From Shimia_B sp039198835 (GTDB taxonomy: Bacteria; Pseudomonadota; Alphaproteobacteria; Rhodobacterales; Rhodobacteraceae): a DNA stretch of 14,544 bases. Positions 7,148 to 14,544 of this stretch are shown here, one piece after another. The notes below the pieces were generated by a model. It saw nothing but the letters and a program-made list of their open reading frames with translations, did no database searches and was not told the origin of the DNA. Every line of letters starts with the position of its first letter. The stretch's first letter is position 1. The position numbers were made by a program, and so were the translations under genes. The stretch is from contig JBCCTH010000051.1 of NCBI GenBank assembly GCA_039198835.1, positions 1 to 14,544 of the forward strand, given 5' to 3'.

Positions 7148-8275
7148 TTAATCTTCTGCCGTGGCCTCGGCCCGGCTCTTTCCCGCCACATCCATCGCCA
7201 ATGTGGCGGCCATGAAACTATCGAGATCGCCATCGAGCACGCCTTTGGTGTCAGATGTCTCATGGGCGGTGCGCAGGTCTTTGACCATTTGATAAGGCTG
7301 AAGCACATATGACCTGATCTGATTGCCCCATCCCGCATCGCCCTTGGCCTCATGGGCCTCGTTGATCGCCGCGTTGCGCCGGTCAAGCTCTTGCTGATAA
7401 AGCCGCGATTTGAGCGCCTTCATCGCGATATCGCGGTTTTGGTGTTGGGATTTCTCCGATGAGGTCACGACAATCCCGGTCGGAATATGCGTGATACGCA
7501 CGGCGGAATCGGTCGTGTTGACGTGCTGACCGCCCGCGCCGGACGAACGATAGGTGTCGATGCGGATTTCGGACGGGTTCACCTCGATATCGATATCGTC
7601 ATCCACCACCGGATAGACCCAGACAGAGCTGAACGACGTGTGCCGCTTTGCGGCGCTATCAAAGGGCGAGATGCGCACCAGGCGATGCACCCCGCTTTCA
7701 GACTTCAGCCACCCATAAGCGTTGTGCCCGCTGATCTTGTAGGCCGCGCTTTTGATGCCCGCTTCCTCGCCCGCGGTTTCTGACTGAAGCTCAACCTTGT
7801 AGCCCTTCTTCTCGGCCCAGCGGACATACATGCGCGCGAGCATTGAGGCCCAATCGCAGCTTTCCGTGCCGCCAGCGCCCGAGTTGATCTCTAAAAACGT
7901 GTCATTGCTGTCTGCTTCTCCGTCCAAGAGCGCTTCAAGCTCTTTCTCGGCGGCGCGCTCCGCGAGCGATTTCAGCGCCGCTTCGGCATCGGCGACAACC
8001 TCGTCATCGCCCTCTGCTTCGCCCAGCTCGATGAGCTCGGCATTGTCGCTCAAATCGGTCTTGATGGCTGTGTAATCGCCGAATTTGTCCATGAGCGCCT
8101 GCCGGTCGCGCATCAGCTTTTGCGCGCGCGCCTGATCGTCCCACAAGTTAGGGTCTTCGATCATCGCATTGAATTCTTCGAGCCGGTGAGGCGCTGTTTC
8201 GATATCCATGCGCTGCCCCAAAAGAGCGAGCGATTTCTCGATGGCCTCAACGACGGATTGGATTTCTGCGCGCAT
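7148..8275 (-). CDS. prfB: Peptide chain release factor 2
   Basis: RF2 recognises UGA and UAA stop codons in the ribosomal A site and triggers release of the finished protein. The 375-residue protein has the class I release-factor layout: an N-terminal helical domain, the codon-reading tripeptide SPF at 203-205 (typical of RF2, in place of the PxT of RF1) and the peptidyl-transferase-centre motif GGQ at 248-250 in SSGAGGQHVNTTDSAVR. A clear ribosome site, GGAGG on the minus strand (8281-8285), stands 5 bases before the ATG. The frame is continuous from the ATG, so the autoregulatory +1 frameshift with an in-frame UGA near codon 26 known from E. coli prfB is absent. It is the last gene of the minus-strand series, 77 bases after mrcA, and ends with TAA. 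Confidence 0.98.
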   Translation of the reverse strand: MRAEIQSVVEAIEKSLALLGQRMDIETAPHRLEEFNAMIEDPNLWDDQARAQKLMRDRQALMDKFGDYTAIKTDLSDNAELIELGEAEGDDEVVADAEAALKSLAERAAEKELEALLDGEADSNDTFLEINSGAGGTESCDWASMLARMYVRWAEKKGYKVELQSETAGEEAGIKSAAYKISGHNAYGWLKSESGVHRLVRISPFDSAAKRHTSFSSVWVYPVVDDDIDIEVNPSEIRIDTYRSSGAGGQHVNTTDSAVRITHIPTGIVVTSSEKSQHQNRDIAMKALKSRLYQQELDRRNAAINEAHEAKGDAGWGNQIRSYVLQPYQMVKDLRTAHETSDTKGVLDGDLDSFMAATLAMDVAGKSRAEATAED

Positions 8276-8331
8276 TCGTGCCTCCGGCTAGCCGCGCTGA
8301 AATAGCCAAGTCTGGCGTGCCCGGCAAGGCG

Positions 8332-8352
8332 GCGCACTCAATGAGTGTGCGC
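8332..8352 (-). terminator. Imperfect inverted repeat between mrcA and prfB
   Basis: On the minus strand GCGCACACTCA is followed, after one T, by TGAGTGCGC; the arms pair over 9 bases with a two-base bulge. It begins directly at the end of mrcA. There is no T tract after it and the turn is very tight, so it may be a weak terminator, an mRNA-processing or stabilising stem, or a protein site ahead of prfB. Confidence 0.3.
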
Positions 8353-10968
8353 TCAGTAAAGCCCGCCAGAGCCGAGCGCGCCGACAGATGCCTTTTGGCC
8401 CACTGTCGCCGTGGACCCGTCAGATTTCTGCACGGTTCGGGTCTGTTCGGCAGCCCCGCTCGAGAAGAGCGGCACATCCGCTGACATCGCAAAGCCGCCG
8501 TCGAAGCTGATCCCGAAGAGTGGCTCCTCGCCGACGCGGAAGTATTCCGCGACGACATTATCGCCGCTCGCGCCATCTGACAGTCGCGCGCCTGTGAACC
8601 GGTCGATATTGATGAAGATCCCCCCTGGCGGGACGGTGAACGGCCCGCCGCCGAATTTGGCGGTCGCTTTATCCATGAAGTCGTCAAAGACCGGTCCGCA
8701 CATTGATCCGCCGCCCGCGCCTGTGCCGAGCGGCGTCGGCTCATCGAAGCCGATGTAGCAGCCAGCAACGATATTGGATGTAAAGCCCACGAACCAGACA
8801 TCTTTTGCATCATTCGTCGTGCCAGTCTTGCCGGCAACGGGAACAGAGAGGTTGACCGTTTTTGAGGCGGTTCCCCTGTCAACGACGCCCTGCATCATCG
8901 AAGTGAGCTGATAGGCGGTGATCGCGTCCATCACACGCTCTCGGTTTGATCCGATCCGCGGCGCAAAGCCCGCGTCTAGCTCTTTTTGAGCGCAATCGGT
9001 GCAGATGCGCTGATCATGGCGGAAGACCGTCTTGCCAAACCGGTCTTGGATCCTGTCCACGAGGGTGGGCTGCACGCGCTCGCCGCCATTGGCAAACATC
9101 GCGTAAGAGGCCACCATCTTGTAAAGCGTCGTCTCTTCCGAGCCGAGCGAGGCCGCCAAGACCTCGTTCATCTCGTCATAAACCCCGAAACGCTCGGCGT
9201 AAGAGGCCACGACATTCATGCCGATCTCCTGCGCGAGGCGGATCGTCATGAGATTTCGCGAGCGTTCGATACCGGTGCGCACGGGCGTTGGCCCGTAAAA
9301 GCGGTCAGACGCGTTGCGCGGACGCCAGACACCCTGGGGCGTGTTGATCTCGATGGGCGCGTCGATGACAATGGTGGCGGGCGAATAGCCGCTATCGAGC
9401 GCTGCGGCATAAACGAACGGTTTGAACGACGATCCCGGCTGACGGCGCGCTTGCGTCGCCCGGTTAAACACCGAGTGCTGATAAGAGAACCCGCCCTGCA
9501 TAGCCAGCACGCGCCCGGTATTGACATCCATCGCCACAAAGCCGCCCTGCACACCGGGCACTTGCCGCAAGGTCCAGCGGATAAAGCTGCCATCGCTGTC
9601 GCGCGTCATCCGCCGCACATGGACAACATCACCCACCTCAAGCAGATCGCCCGCCACGCGCGCACGCCGCGCCAGCGAGCCATCTTCAAGCTCTTTGCGC
9701 GCCCAAACAACATCATCGGCCGGAATGAAATGCCCGTCCGCATCCTTGGCGATATCCTCGATGCCGATGCGCGCGTCTCGGTCTCCAACCTCGAGCACAA
9801 CAGCCGCATGCCAAGGCGCGTTTGTTTCGATATCGCGGGGGATCTCGGCCTCAGCGAGCGCCTCGCGCCAGCTTGCCTCATCGCTCAGAAGCGCCGGATC
9901 GATCTTGACACCCGTACCGCGCCAAATGCCGCGGTCGCGATCATATCTTTCGAGCCCGCGACGCAACGCCTTCGCCGCCTCAAGCTGCATCTCCGGGTCA
10001 ATCGTGGCGCGCACCGAATAGCCGCCTGAAAAGAAGTCACCCTCACCGAATTCGCGGCTCAACTGACGCCGGATCTCATCGGTGAAGTAATCGCGGGGCG
10101 GCAGGCTCGCCTGGAAGCTCTCAACAAGCCCCATTTGAACGGTGCGAATGGGCTCGGCCATGGCGCTGTCATATTGCGCGCGCGTGATATAGCCGTTTTC
10201 AAGCATCAGCGGCAGCACGACATTGTTACGCCGCGCAAGGGCCGCATCGTAGTCGCGCGCCGGGTTATAGGAATACGGCGCTTTGGGGTGGATCGCCAGA
10301 AACGCCGCCTCGGCCACGGTCAGTTCCGCCATCGGCTTGTTGAAATAGCTTTGTGCCGCCGCCGCCACGCCAAAGCTCCGCACGCCCAGATCGATCTCAT
10401 TGAGATAGATCTCAAGGATCTGCTCCTTGCTCAGCGTCTGCTCGATGCGCGTCGCGAGAATGATCTCTTTGATCTTGCGCTCTGCGGTGCGAGAACTGTC
10501 AAGCAAGAGGTTCTTGGCCACCTGCTGGGTAATCGTTGACGCACCGCGCAGCGTATCTCCGCGCGTGACAACCGCATCGCGCAACGCCGCCAACATGCCC
10601 CATGGGTCATAGCCGCCATGCTCATAGAAGTTGCCGTCTTCCGTGCTGATGAAGGCCGCCTTGACCATGGGCGGGATATCCTCGGCGGAGGCAAAGAGGC
10701 GCCGCTCGGTGGCGAATTCATCGATGATGCGCCCTTCGCCCGAATAAATGCGGCTGATCTGCTTGGGGGTATAGGCGGCGAGCTCGGCATAGGAAGGCAG
10801 ATCGCGGCCATACATGTAGAAAATGCCGCCGATCCCGAGCCCGGCCATAACCGCGCCCAGCGTGAACATGCTGAATAGACCGCCCACGAAAGACAGCCCA
10901 TAGCGCGCCACCTCGCCCGTTGCGTTTGTCGCCCCATCGATGGTTTTTTTGATCGTTAACCGTGCCAT
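8353..10968 (-). CDS. mrcA: Bifunctional penicillin-binding protein 1A (class A PBP)
   Basis: An 871-residue enzyme that polymerises glycan strands from lipid II and cross-links them in the periplasm. A cytoplasmic tail and one membrane helix (about 27-53) precede the GT51 glycosyltransferase domain: EDGNFYEHGG (Glu110 catalytic), GASTITQQ at 142-149, RKIKE at 164-168 and ILEIYLN at 184-190. An OB-like insert (about 380-470) follows, then the transpeptidase with SSFK (Ser513, Lys516), SRN (570-572) and KTG (714-716). All catalytic motifs are intact. A CTDC pair (Cys656, Cys659) sits between SRN and KTG. The C-terminus is a low-complexity Ser/Gly/Thr-rich tail. GAGGAG on the minus strand (10979-10984) lies 10 bases before the ATG, with GGTGAG nearer. 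It is 73 bases downstream of the amidase gene in the same direction, so the synthase and a wall hydrolase are probably transcribed together. Confidence 0.97.
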   Translation of the reverse strand: MARLTIKKTIDGATNATGEVARYGLSFVGGLFSMFTLGAVMAGLGIGGIFYMYGRDLPSYAELAAYTPKQISRIYSGEGRIIDEFATERRLFASAEDIPPMVKAAFISTEDGNFYEHGGYDPWGMLAALRDAVVTRGDTLRGASTITQQVAKNLLLDSSRTAERKIKEIILATRIEQTLSKEQILEIYLNEIDLGVRSFGVAAAAQSYFNKPMAELTVAEAAFLAIHPKAPYSYNPARDYDAALARRNNVVLPLMLENGYITRAQYDSAMAEPIRTVQMGLVESFQASLPPRDYFTDEIRRQLSREFGEGDFFSGGYSVRATIDPEMQLEAAKALRRGLERYDRDRGIWRGTGVKIDPALLSDEASWREALAEAEIPRDIETNAPWHAAVVLEVGDRDARIGIEDIAKDADGHFIPADDVVWARKELEDGSLARRARVAGDLLEVGDVVHVRRMTRDSDGSFIRWTLRQVPGVQGGFVAMDVNTGRVLAMQGGFSYQHSVFNRATQARRQPGSSFKPFVYAAALDSGYSPATIVIDAPIEINTPQGVWRPRNASDRFYGPTPVRTGIERSRNLMTIRLAQEIGMNVVASYAERFGVYDEMNEVLAASLGSEETTLYKMVASYAMFANGGERVQPTLVDRIQDRFGKTVFRHDQRICTDCAQKELDAGFAPRIGSNRERVMDAITAYQLTSMMQGVVDRGTASKTVNLSVPVAGKTGTTNDAKDVWFVGFTSNIVAGCYIGFDEPTPLGTGAGGGSMCGPVFDDFMDKATAKFGGGPFTVPPGGIFINIDRFTGARLSDGASGDNVVAEYFRVGEEPLFGISFDGGFAMSADVPLFSSGAAEQTRTVQKSDGSTATVGQKASVGALGSGGLY

Positions 10969-11041
10969 GGGCTCACCACTCCTCGACCGCTGCCCCAGTC
11001 TTGCCAGAAATGAGGGGCGTATTCAAATCACAGGGCCGCGC

Positions 11042-12238
11042 TTATTGGCGCAACAGCGCGCGGTCAGCAAGGTCGGTTTCAGCCCAGTTTCTGAGCCCGC
11101 GCACGAGCCCATCGATAATCCGGCTTCGCTTTTCAGGCGATTGCAGCTCGATCCGGTCACGGTCGGATGACAGAAATCCCACCTCCACCAGAACAGAGGG
11201 CACATCCGCCGAGCGCAACACGGCAAAGTCTGCCGCGCGCTGGGGATTTGAATTGAGCCTTGCGCCGCTGTCTTCGAGCCCGTCCATGAGCGCCAGAGAG
11301 AGCCGCTTTGATCGCGGCGCGGTCTCACGGCGCACCAGATCAAGGAGGATCCGGGCCACTTCATCGCCCTGCCCGCCCAGATCAACGCCGCCTATGATGT
11401 CAGCCCGGTTCAGCCGCTCCGCCAAAAGCGCCGATGCGGCATCGGTTGCATCCTCGGAGAGCGTGAAGATCGTGGCCCCCTCGGCGAAACCTTCGGGAAG
11501 CGCATCGGCATGCAGCGAAATGAAGGCATCGGCGCGCAGGCGGCGCGCGAACGCGGCGCGCTCCGGGAGACCGACAAAAACATCTTCATCGCGCGTGAGA
11601 TGAACGTCAAAGCCCCCTGCCCGCCGCAGCCCGTCGCGCAATTCGCGCGCCATCATCAGCACAAGGCCCGCCTCTTGAACGCCGCTGCGCTCCGCGCCGG
11701 GATCGATGCCGCCATGCCCCGGGTCGATCACCACGACAAGCGCCTCACGGTCTTCGCGGGGTCGCGGCGCGTCGCGCAAAATCGCCGCCGATGAGGCCGG
11801 TAAACCCGAAGCGGCGGCAAATGAGCTTTGCGATGTGCGCTGCAACGCGATTTCAAGCGAGGCCCGCCCCCCCTCGCTCAGGCGCATCGCGCTCTTGGCG
11901 AGCTCGAAAGGCCCATCGAGATCCATCACCAACCCGGACCATCCCGGCGCGAGAACACCCACGCGCACCGGGCCCGCCGCCCGCGTTTTGAGCGCCTCAA
12001 CGGGCAACCCCGCCCAATCGACCTCGCTCAATTCAATGACAAGCTGATTGGGCTCTGCGAGCGTGTAAACGCGGTAAGGGACACCCTGGCTTAACCCGAG
12101 CGTGAGCGTGACCCGCCCGCGCCGCTGCTCAAGCCCGGTTTCCTCACCGATAACGCGCGCGAGCGCCGAAAGGCCCTGCGCGCCCAAGGGCAAAGGCGCC
12201 GCCCATAGCGCCACCAGAAGGATCAATACCGCTCGCAT
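11042..12238 (-). CDS. amiC: Periplasmic N-acetylmuramoyl-L-alanine amidase, AmiC type (AMIN + Amidase_3)
   Basis: A 398-residue exported zinc amidase that cuts the bond between MurNAc and the stem peptide, as needed for daughter-cell separation. It has a signal peptide (residues 1-20, MRAVLILLVALWAAPLPLGA), an AMIN-like beta domain (about 38-135) that binds peptidoglycan and targets the septum, a linker, and an Amidase_3 domain (about 167-390). The zinc ligands and catalytic residue are visible: His175 in DPGHGG, Glu189 in VQEAGL, His243 in SLHADA and Glu352 in VLVEVGF. In E. coli such enzymes need activation by LytM-domain proteins such as EnvC or NlpD; whether the M23 protein in this window could do this is unknown. 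The ribosome site is weak (GAG adjoining the ATG). It lies between the aminotransferase gene (54 bases upstream) and mrcA (73 bases downstream), all on the same strand. Confidence 0.95.
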   Translation of the reverse strand: MRAVLILLVALWAAPLPLGAQGLSALARVIGEETGLEQRRGRVTLTLGLSQGVPYRVYTLAEPNQLVIELSEVDWAGLPVEALKTRAAGPVRVGVLAPGWSGLVMDLDGPFELAKSAMRLSEGGRASLEIALQRTSQSSFAAASGLPASSAAILRDAPRPREDREALVVVIDPGHGGIDPGAERSGVQEAGLVLMMARELRDGLRRAGGFDVHLTRDEDVFVGLPERAAFARRLRADAFISLHADALPEGFAEGATIFTLSEDATDAASALLAERLNRADIIGGVDLGGQGDEVARILLDLVRRETAPRSKRLSLALMDGLEDSGARLNSNPQRAADFAVLRSADVPSVLVEVGFLSSDRDRIELQSPEKRSRIIDGLVRGLRNWAETDLADRALLRQ

Positions 12239-12292
12239 CTCGCACTCATTCGAGTTTTTTTCACGTTAGCAGAGCCGCTTGGGCCGCGCCAC

Positions 12293-13441
12293 TTAACTCG
12301 CGCGCTGCAACCCTTCGAAATAAGCGGTAAGCCGCGCGAGACCCTCCTTGATGTCGTCTGTGGCGCGCGCATAGCTCAAGCGCAGTGTCTTGTGTCCGCG
12401 CGCTGCGTCAAAATCGAGCCCCGGGGTCACCGCGACACCCGCTTGATCAAGAATATCGCGCGCCAGCGCTGTGCTGTCTGAGGTGAACGCGCTCACATCG
12501 AGATAGATGTAAAACGCCCCATCGGCGGGTGAGATGATCTTGAGGCCTGCCGCCGCCAATCCATCGAGCAAGAGCGCACGATTCTGGCGATAGGTGATGA
12601 GATGCCCATCGAGTTCGTCTTTTGCCGATAGCGCGCCGAGCGCGGCCACCTGGCTCGCATGGGGCGGGCAAATAAACATGTTCTGCGCGAGCCGCTCGAC
12701 GCTCCTCACATGCGCCTCGGGCACAACCATCCACCCGATGCGCCAACCTGTCATCGAGAAGTATTTCGAGAAGGAATTGATCACGAACACATCATCGGTC
12801 ACCTCAAGGGCCGAAACGCAGCGCGCGCCATGGGCGATGCCATGATAGATTTCATCGGAGATAAACGCGCAATTCTCGCGCGTGCAGGCCTGCGCGAGCG
12901 CGGCAAGCGCACTGGAGCAGAGCATCGTGCCCGTCGGATTGGCCGGCGAGGCCGCGATCAAGCCGTTAAGCCCGGCCACATCCTCGGGGCGCGGTTGAAA
13001 GCCGTGTTCGGGCTGGCCTTCGATGGTGACCGGTTCAAGGCTCATCGCGCTCAGGATTTTGCGGTAAGAGGGGTATCCGGGCGAGGCAAGGCCCACGCGC
13101 GCGCCCGCATCGAAAAGGGCCGTGAAGGCCAACAGAAACCCGCCCGATGCGCCCGCCGTGACGATCACGCGGGCAGGATCGAGCGAAAGATCGTACCATT
13201 CGCCGTAAAGGGCGGCGATCTTTTGCCGAAGTTCGGGGAGCCCGAGCGCGACAGTGTAACCGAGCGGATCATGGGCCAAAGCCACGTTGAGCGCCTCTCG
13301 CGCCGCTTTTGGCGCGGGCGTTGAAGGCTGGCCCACCTCCATATGAATGATCGAGCGCCCCGCCGCTTCGGCGGCGCGCGCCGCGTCCATCACATCCATC
13401 ACGATGTAGGGATCGATCCGACTGCGCCTTGAGCTTTCCAT
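12293..13441 (-). CDS. Class I/II PLP-dependent aminotransferase (aspartate-aminotransferase fold)
   Basis: A cytoplasmic enzyme that uses pyridoxal phosphate to move amino groups between an amino acid and a 2-oxo acid. With 382 residues it has the usual fold-type I marks: SPANPTGT (Asn168), SDEIYHG (Asp196 contacting the PLP nitrogen, Tyr199), NSFSKYFSMTGWRIGW (Lys226 as the Schiff-base lysine, Arg234 on the phosphate) and LRLSYA (Arg354, substrate carboxylate). The amino-acid substrate cannot be told from sequence. I chose the ATG at 13441 because GGAG lies 7 bases upstream; a GTG at 13456 would add five residues but contains that ribosome site. It is the first gene of the minus-strand series and diverges from the M48 gene across 51 bases, which must hold both promoters if neither lies inside a gene. 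Its link to the wall genes downstream is probably positional rather than functional. Confidence 0.93.
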   Translation of the reverse strand: MESSRRSRIDPYIVMDVMDAARAAEAAGRSIIHMEVGQPSTPAPKAAREALNVALAHDPLGYTVALGLPELRQKIAALYGEWYDLSLDPARVIVTAGASGGFLLAFTALFDAGARVGLASPGYPSYRKILSAMSLEPVTIEGQPEHGFQPRPEDVAGLNGLIAASPANPTGTMLCSSALAALAQACTRENCAFISDEIYHGIAHGARCVSALEVTDDVFVINSFSKYFSMTGWRIGWMVVPEAHVRSVERLAQNMFICPPHASQVAALGALSAKDELDGHLITYRQNRALLLDGLAAAGLKIISPADGAFYIYLDVSAFTSDSTALARDILDQAGVAVTPGLDFDAARGHKTLRLSYARATDDIKEGLARLTAYFEGLQRAS

Positions 13442-13492
13442 GGGCTTTCTCCACACTTGCGCGCGTTACGTCACAGCCTGCGTGGCCCGTCA

Positions 13493-14544
13493 ATGCTCCG
13501 TTTCTTCGTTCTCCTCGTGACCCTTGCCTGGGCCAATGCGGCGCCTGCGGTGGGTCTTTTACGCGATGCGGGCATGGAGCGCGGCCTCAGCGAGCTCGCG
13601 CGCCCGGTTCTCAATGCGGCGGGTCTTTCGCCGGGTCGCGTGCGGATCCTCGTTGTGGATGATCCGAGCCTCAACGCCTTCGTGATCGACGGCAACGCGA
13701 TCTTTTTGCATGCCGGGCTCATCATGCGCCTGACGCGCGCAGAGCAGCTTCAGGCGGTCATCGCGCATGAAGCCGCCCATATCGCCAACGGCCATATCTC
13801 GCGCCGGCTCGCCAATCTGCGCGCCGCGAGCCGCGCCTCGGGCTTCGGGATCGCGCTTGCGCTGGCAGCGGCTGCGGCGGGGGCCGATGGCTCTGCGGTG
13901 GCCGGGATCGCAGCGGGCAGCGCGGGCTCGGCCCAACGGCGCTTTTTTGCCCATACGCGCGCCGAAGAGGCCTCGGCAGATCAATCTTCGATCCGCTATC
14001 TTTTGCGCGCCGGCATCGATACGCGCGGCGCGCTCGAAGTCGTCGATATCTTTCGCGGCCAGGAGGCGCTCAGTGCCTCGCGCCAAGACCCCTATAACCG
14101 GACCCACCCGCTCACCAATGAGCGCTACCGCGCCCTCGAAGCGCTGGTGGGCGCGAATGTCACCGGCGGGGGCGAGAACCAATCTGCGGCGTATTGGTTT
14201 TTGCGCAGCCAGGGCATTTTATCGGGCTTCAAGCGCGCCCCAAGCTGGACCTTGCGCCGCGCCACCGCGACCTCTGACATCGATACAATGCGCCGCGCCA
14301 TCGCCTATCACAGATCCGCTGACACGCGCCGGGCGGTCGCTGAAGTCACCAAGCTCGTCAATGCGCGTCCCAATGACCCGTATTTCCGCGATCTTCAGGG
14401 CCAGATCCTGCTCGAATCGCGGCGCGTGGAAGAGGCGGTGGGCGCCTATCGCCGCGCGAGTGAACTTGCCCCAAACAATCCACTCATTCTGGGCAGCTAC
14501 GGGCGCGCGCTTTTGGCGCGCAACAGCGCCGCCTCAAACCGCCA
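13493..14544 (+). CDS. BepA-like M48 zinc metalloprotease with TPR repeats, C-terminus cut by window edge
   Basis: About 350 residues are visible before the right edge. A signal peptide (MLRFFVLLVTLAWANA) leads into an M48 catalytic domain: the HEAAH zinc site (His92, Glu93, His96), a hydrophobic Ala/Gly-rich stretch (about 118-148), the third ligand region RAEEASAD (Glu159, Asp163), and the conserved THPLTNERY segment (204-212). Helical TPR-type sequence begins near residue 265, with one clear repeat around 292-330 (NDPYFRDLQGQILLESRRVEEAVGAYRRA in part). BepA-type proteins sit in the periplasm at the outer membrane, degrading or helping assemble outer-membrane proteins such as LptD. Only a poor ribosome site is visible before the ATG. 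The remaining TPR region lies beyond the window. It diverges from the aminotransferase gene. Confidence 0.92.
   Translation, partial: MLRFFVLLVTLAWANAAPAVGLLRDAGMERGLSELARPVLNAAGLSPGRVRILVVDDPSLNAFVIDGNAIFLHAGLIMRLTRAEQLQAVIAHEAAHIANGHISRRLANLRAASRASGFGIALALAAAAAGADGSAVAGIAAGSAGSAQRRFFAHTRAEEASADQSSIRYLLRAGIDTRGALEVVDIFRGQEALSASRQDPYNRTHPLTNERYRALEALVGANVTGGGENQSAAYWFLRSQGILSGFKRAPSWTLRRATATSDIDTMRRAIAYHRSADTRRAVAEVTKLVNARPNDPYFRDLQGQILLESRRVEEAVGAYRRASELAPNNPLILGSYGRALLARNSAASNR

Noticed and set aside
8986..10029. A 347-codon plus-strand open frame
   Set aside because: It lies antisense within mrcA, where the opposite strand has intact PBP1A motifs, so it is a shadow frame.
10969..11041. 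GCCCC/GGGGC pairing in the gap between the amidase gene and mrcA
   Set aside because: A 5-base stem with a 17-base loop and no T tract is expected by chance in DNA this GC-rich.
12659..13324. A 221-codon plus-strand open frame
   Set aside because: It is antisense to the aminotransferase with no recognisable domain or ribosome site.
13559..14182. A 207-codon minus-strand open frame
   Set aside because: It is antisense to the M48 protease with its HEAAH site; composition is that of a shadow frame.

Overview
This GC-rich window reads as ordinary chromosome of an alphaproteobacterium, most likely Rhodobacterales. That placement rests on protein features recognised by eye (an RF2 encoded without a frameshift, an alphaproteobacterial-type PBP1A with a CxxC insert, a bactofilin paired with an M23 peptidase, a DUF3971/AsmA-like protein beside bcp). 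No database search was run. No phage, transposon, CRISPR array, tRNA or rRNA was seen. Genes are tightly packed, and no stretch longer than about 210 bases lacks one.

Layout. Bases 1-3128 (minus) hold a very large YhdP/AsmA-like envelope protein whose C-terminus runs off the left edge. Diverging from it is bcp, a thioredoxin-type peroxiredoxin (plus). After a 209-base gap rich in inverted repeats comes a plus-strand group: a membrane-anchored M23 endopeptidase, a bactofilin overlapping it by 11 bases, and a 14-helix MFS exporter starting 9 bases after the bactofilin stop. A strong intrinsic-terminator-like hairpin with a T tract lies inside the first codons of the MFS gene. Converging on this is a minus-strand series, in transcription order: class I/II aminotransferase, AmiC-like amidase, PBP1A (mrcA) and prfB, with gaps of 54, 73 and 77 bases. 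At the right edge a BepA-like M48 metalloprotease (plus) diverges from the aminotransferase and is cut off after about 350 residues.

How the genes fit together. Six of the ten genes act on the cell envelope: peptidoglycan synthesis (PBP1A), peptidoglycan cleavage (M23 peptidase, amidase), a cytoskeletal scaffold that can recruit the M23 enzyme (bactofilin), outer-membrane lipid supply (AsmA-like) and outer-membrane protein quality control (M48). The others are housekeeping (prfB, bcp), metabolic (aminotransferase) or transport (MFS).

I found no convincing undescribed system. The best candidates for a second look are the terminator hairpin within the MFS reading frame just after a coupled stop/start, which may be a translation-dependent attenuator, and the stacked inverted repeats ahead of the M23-bactofilin pair.
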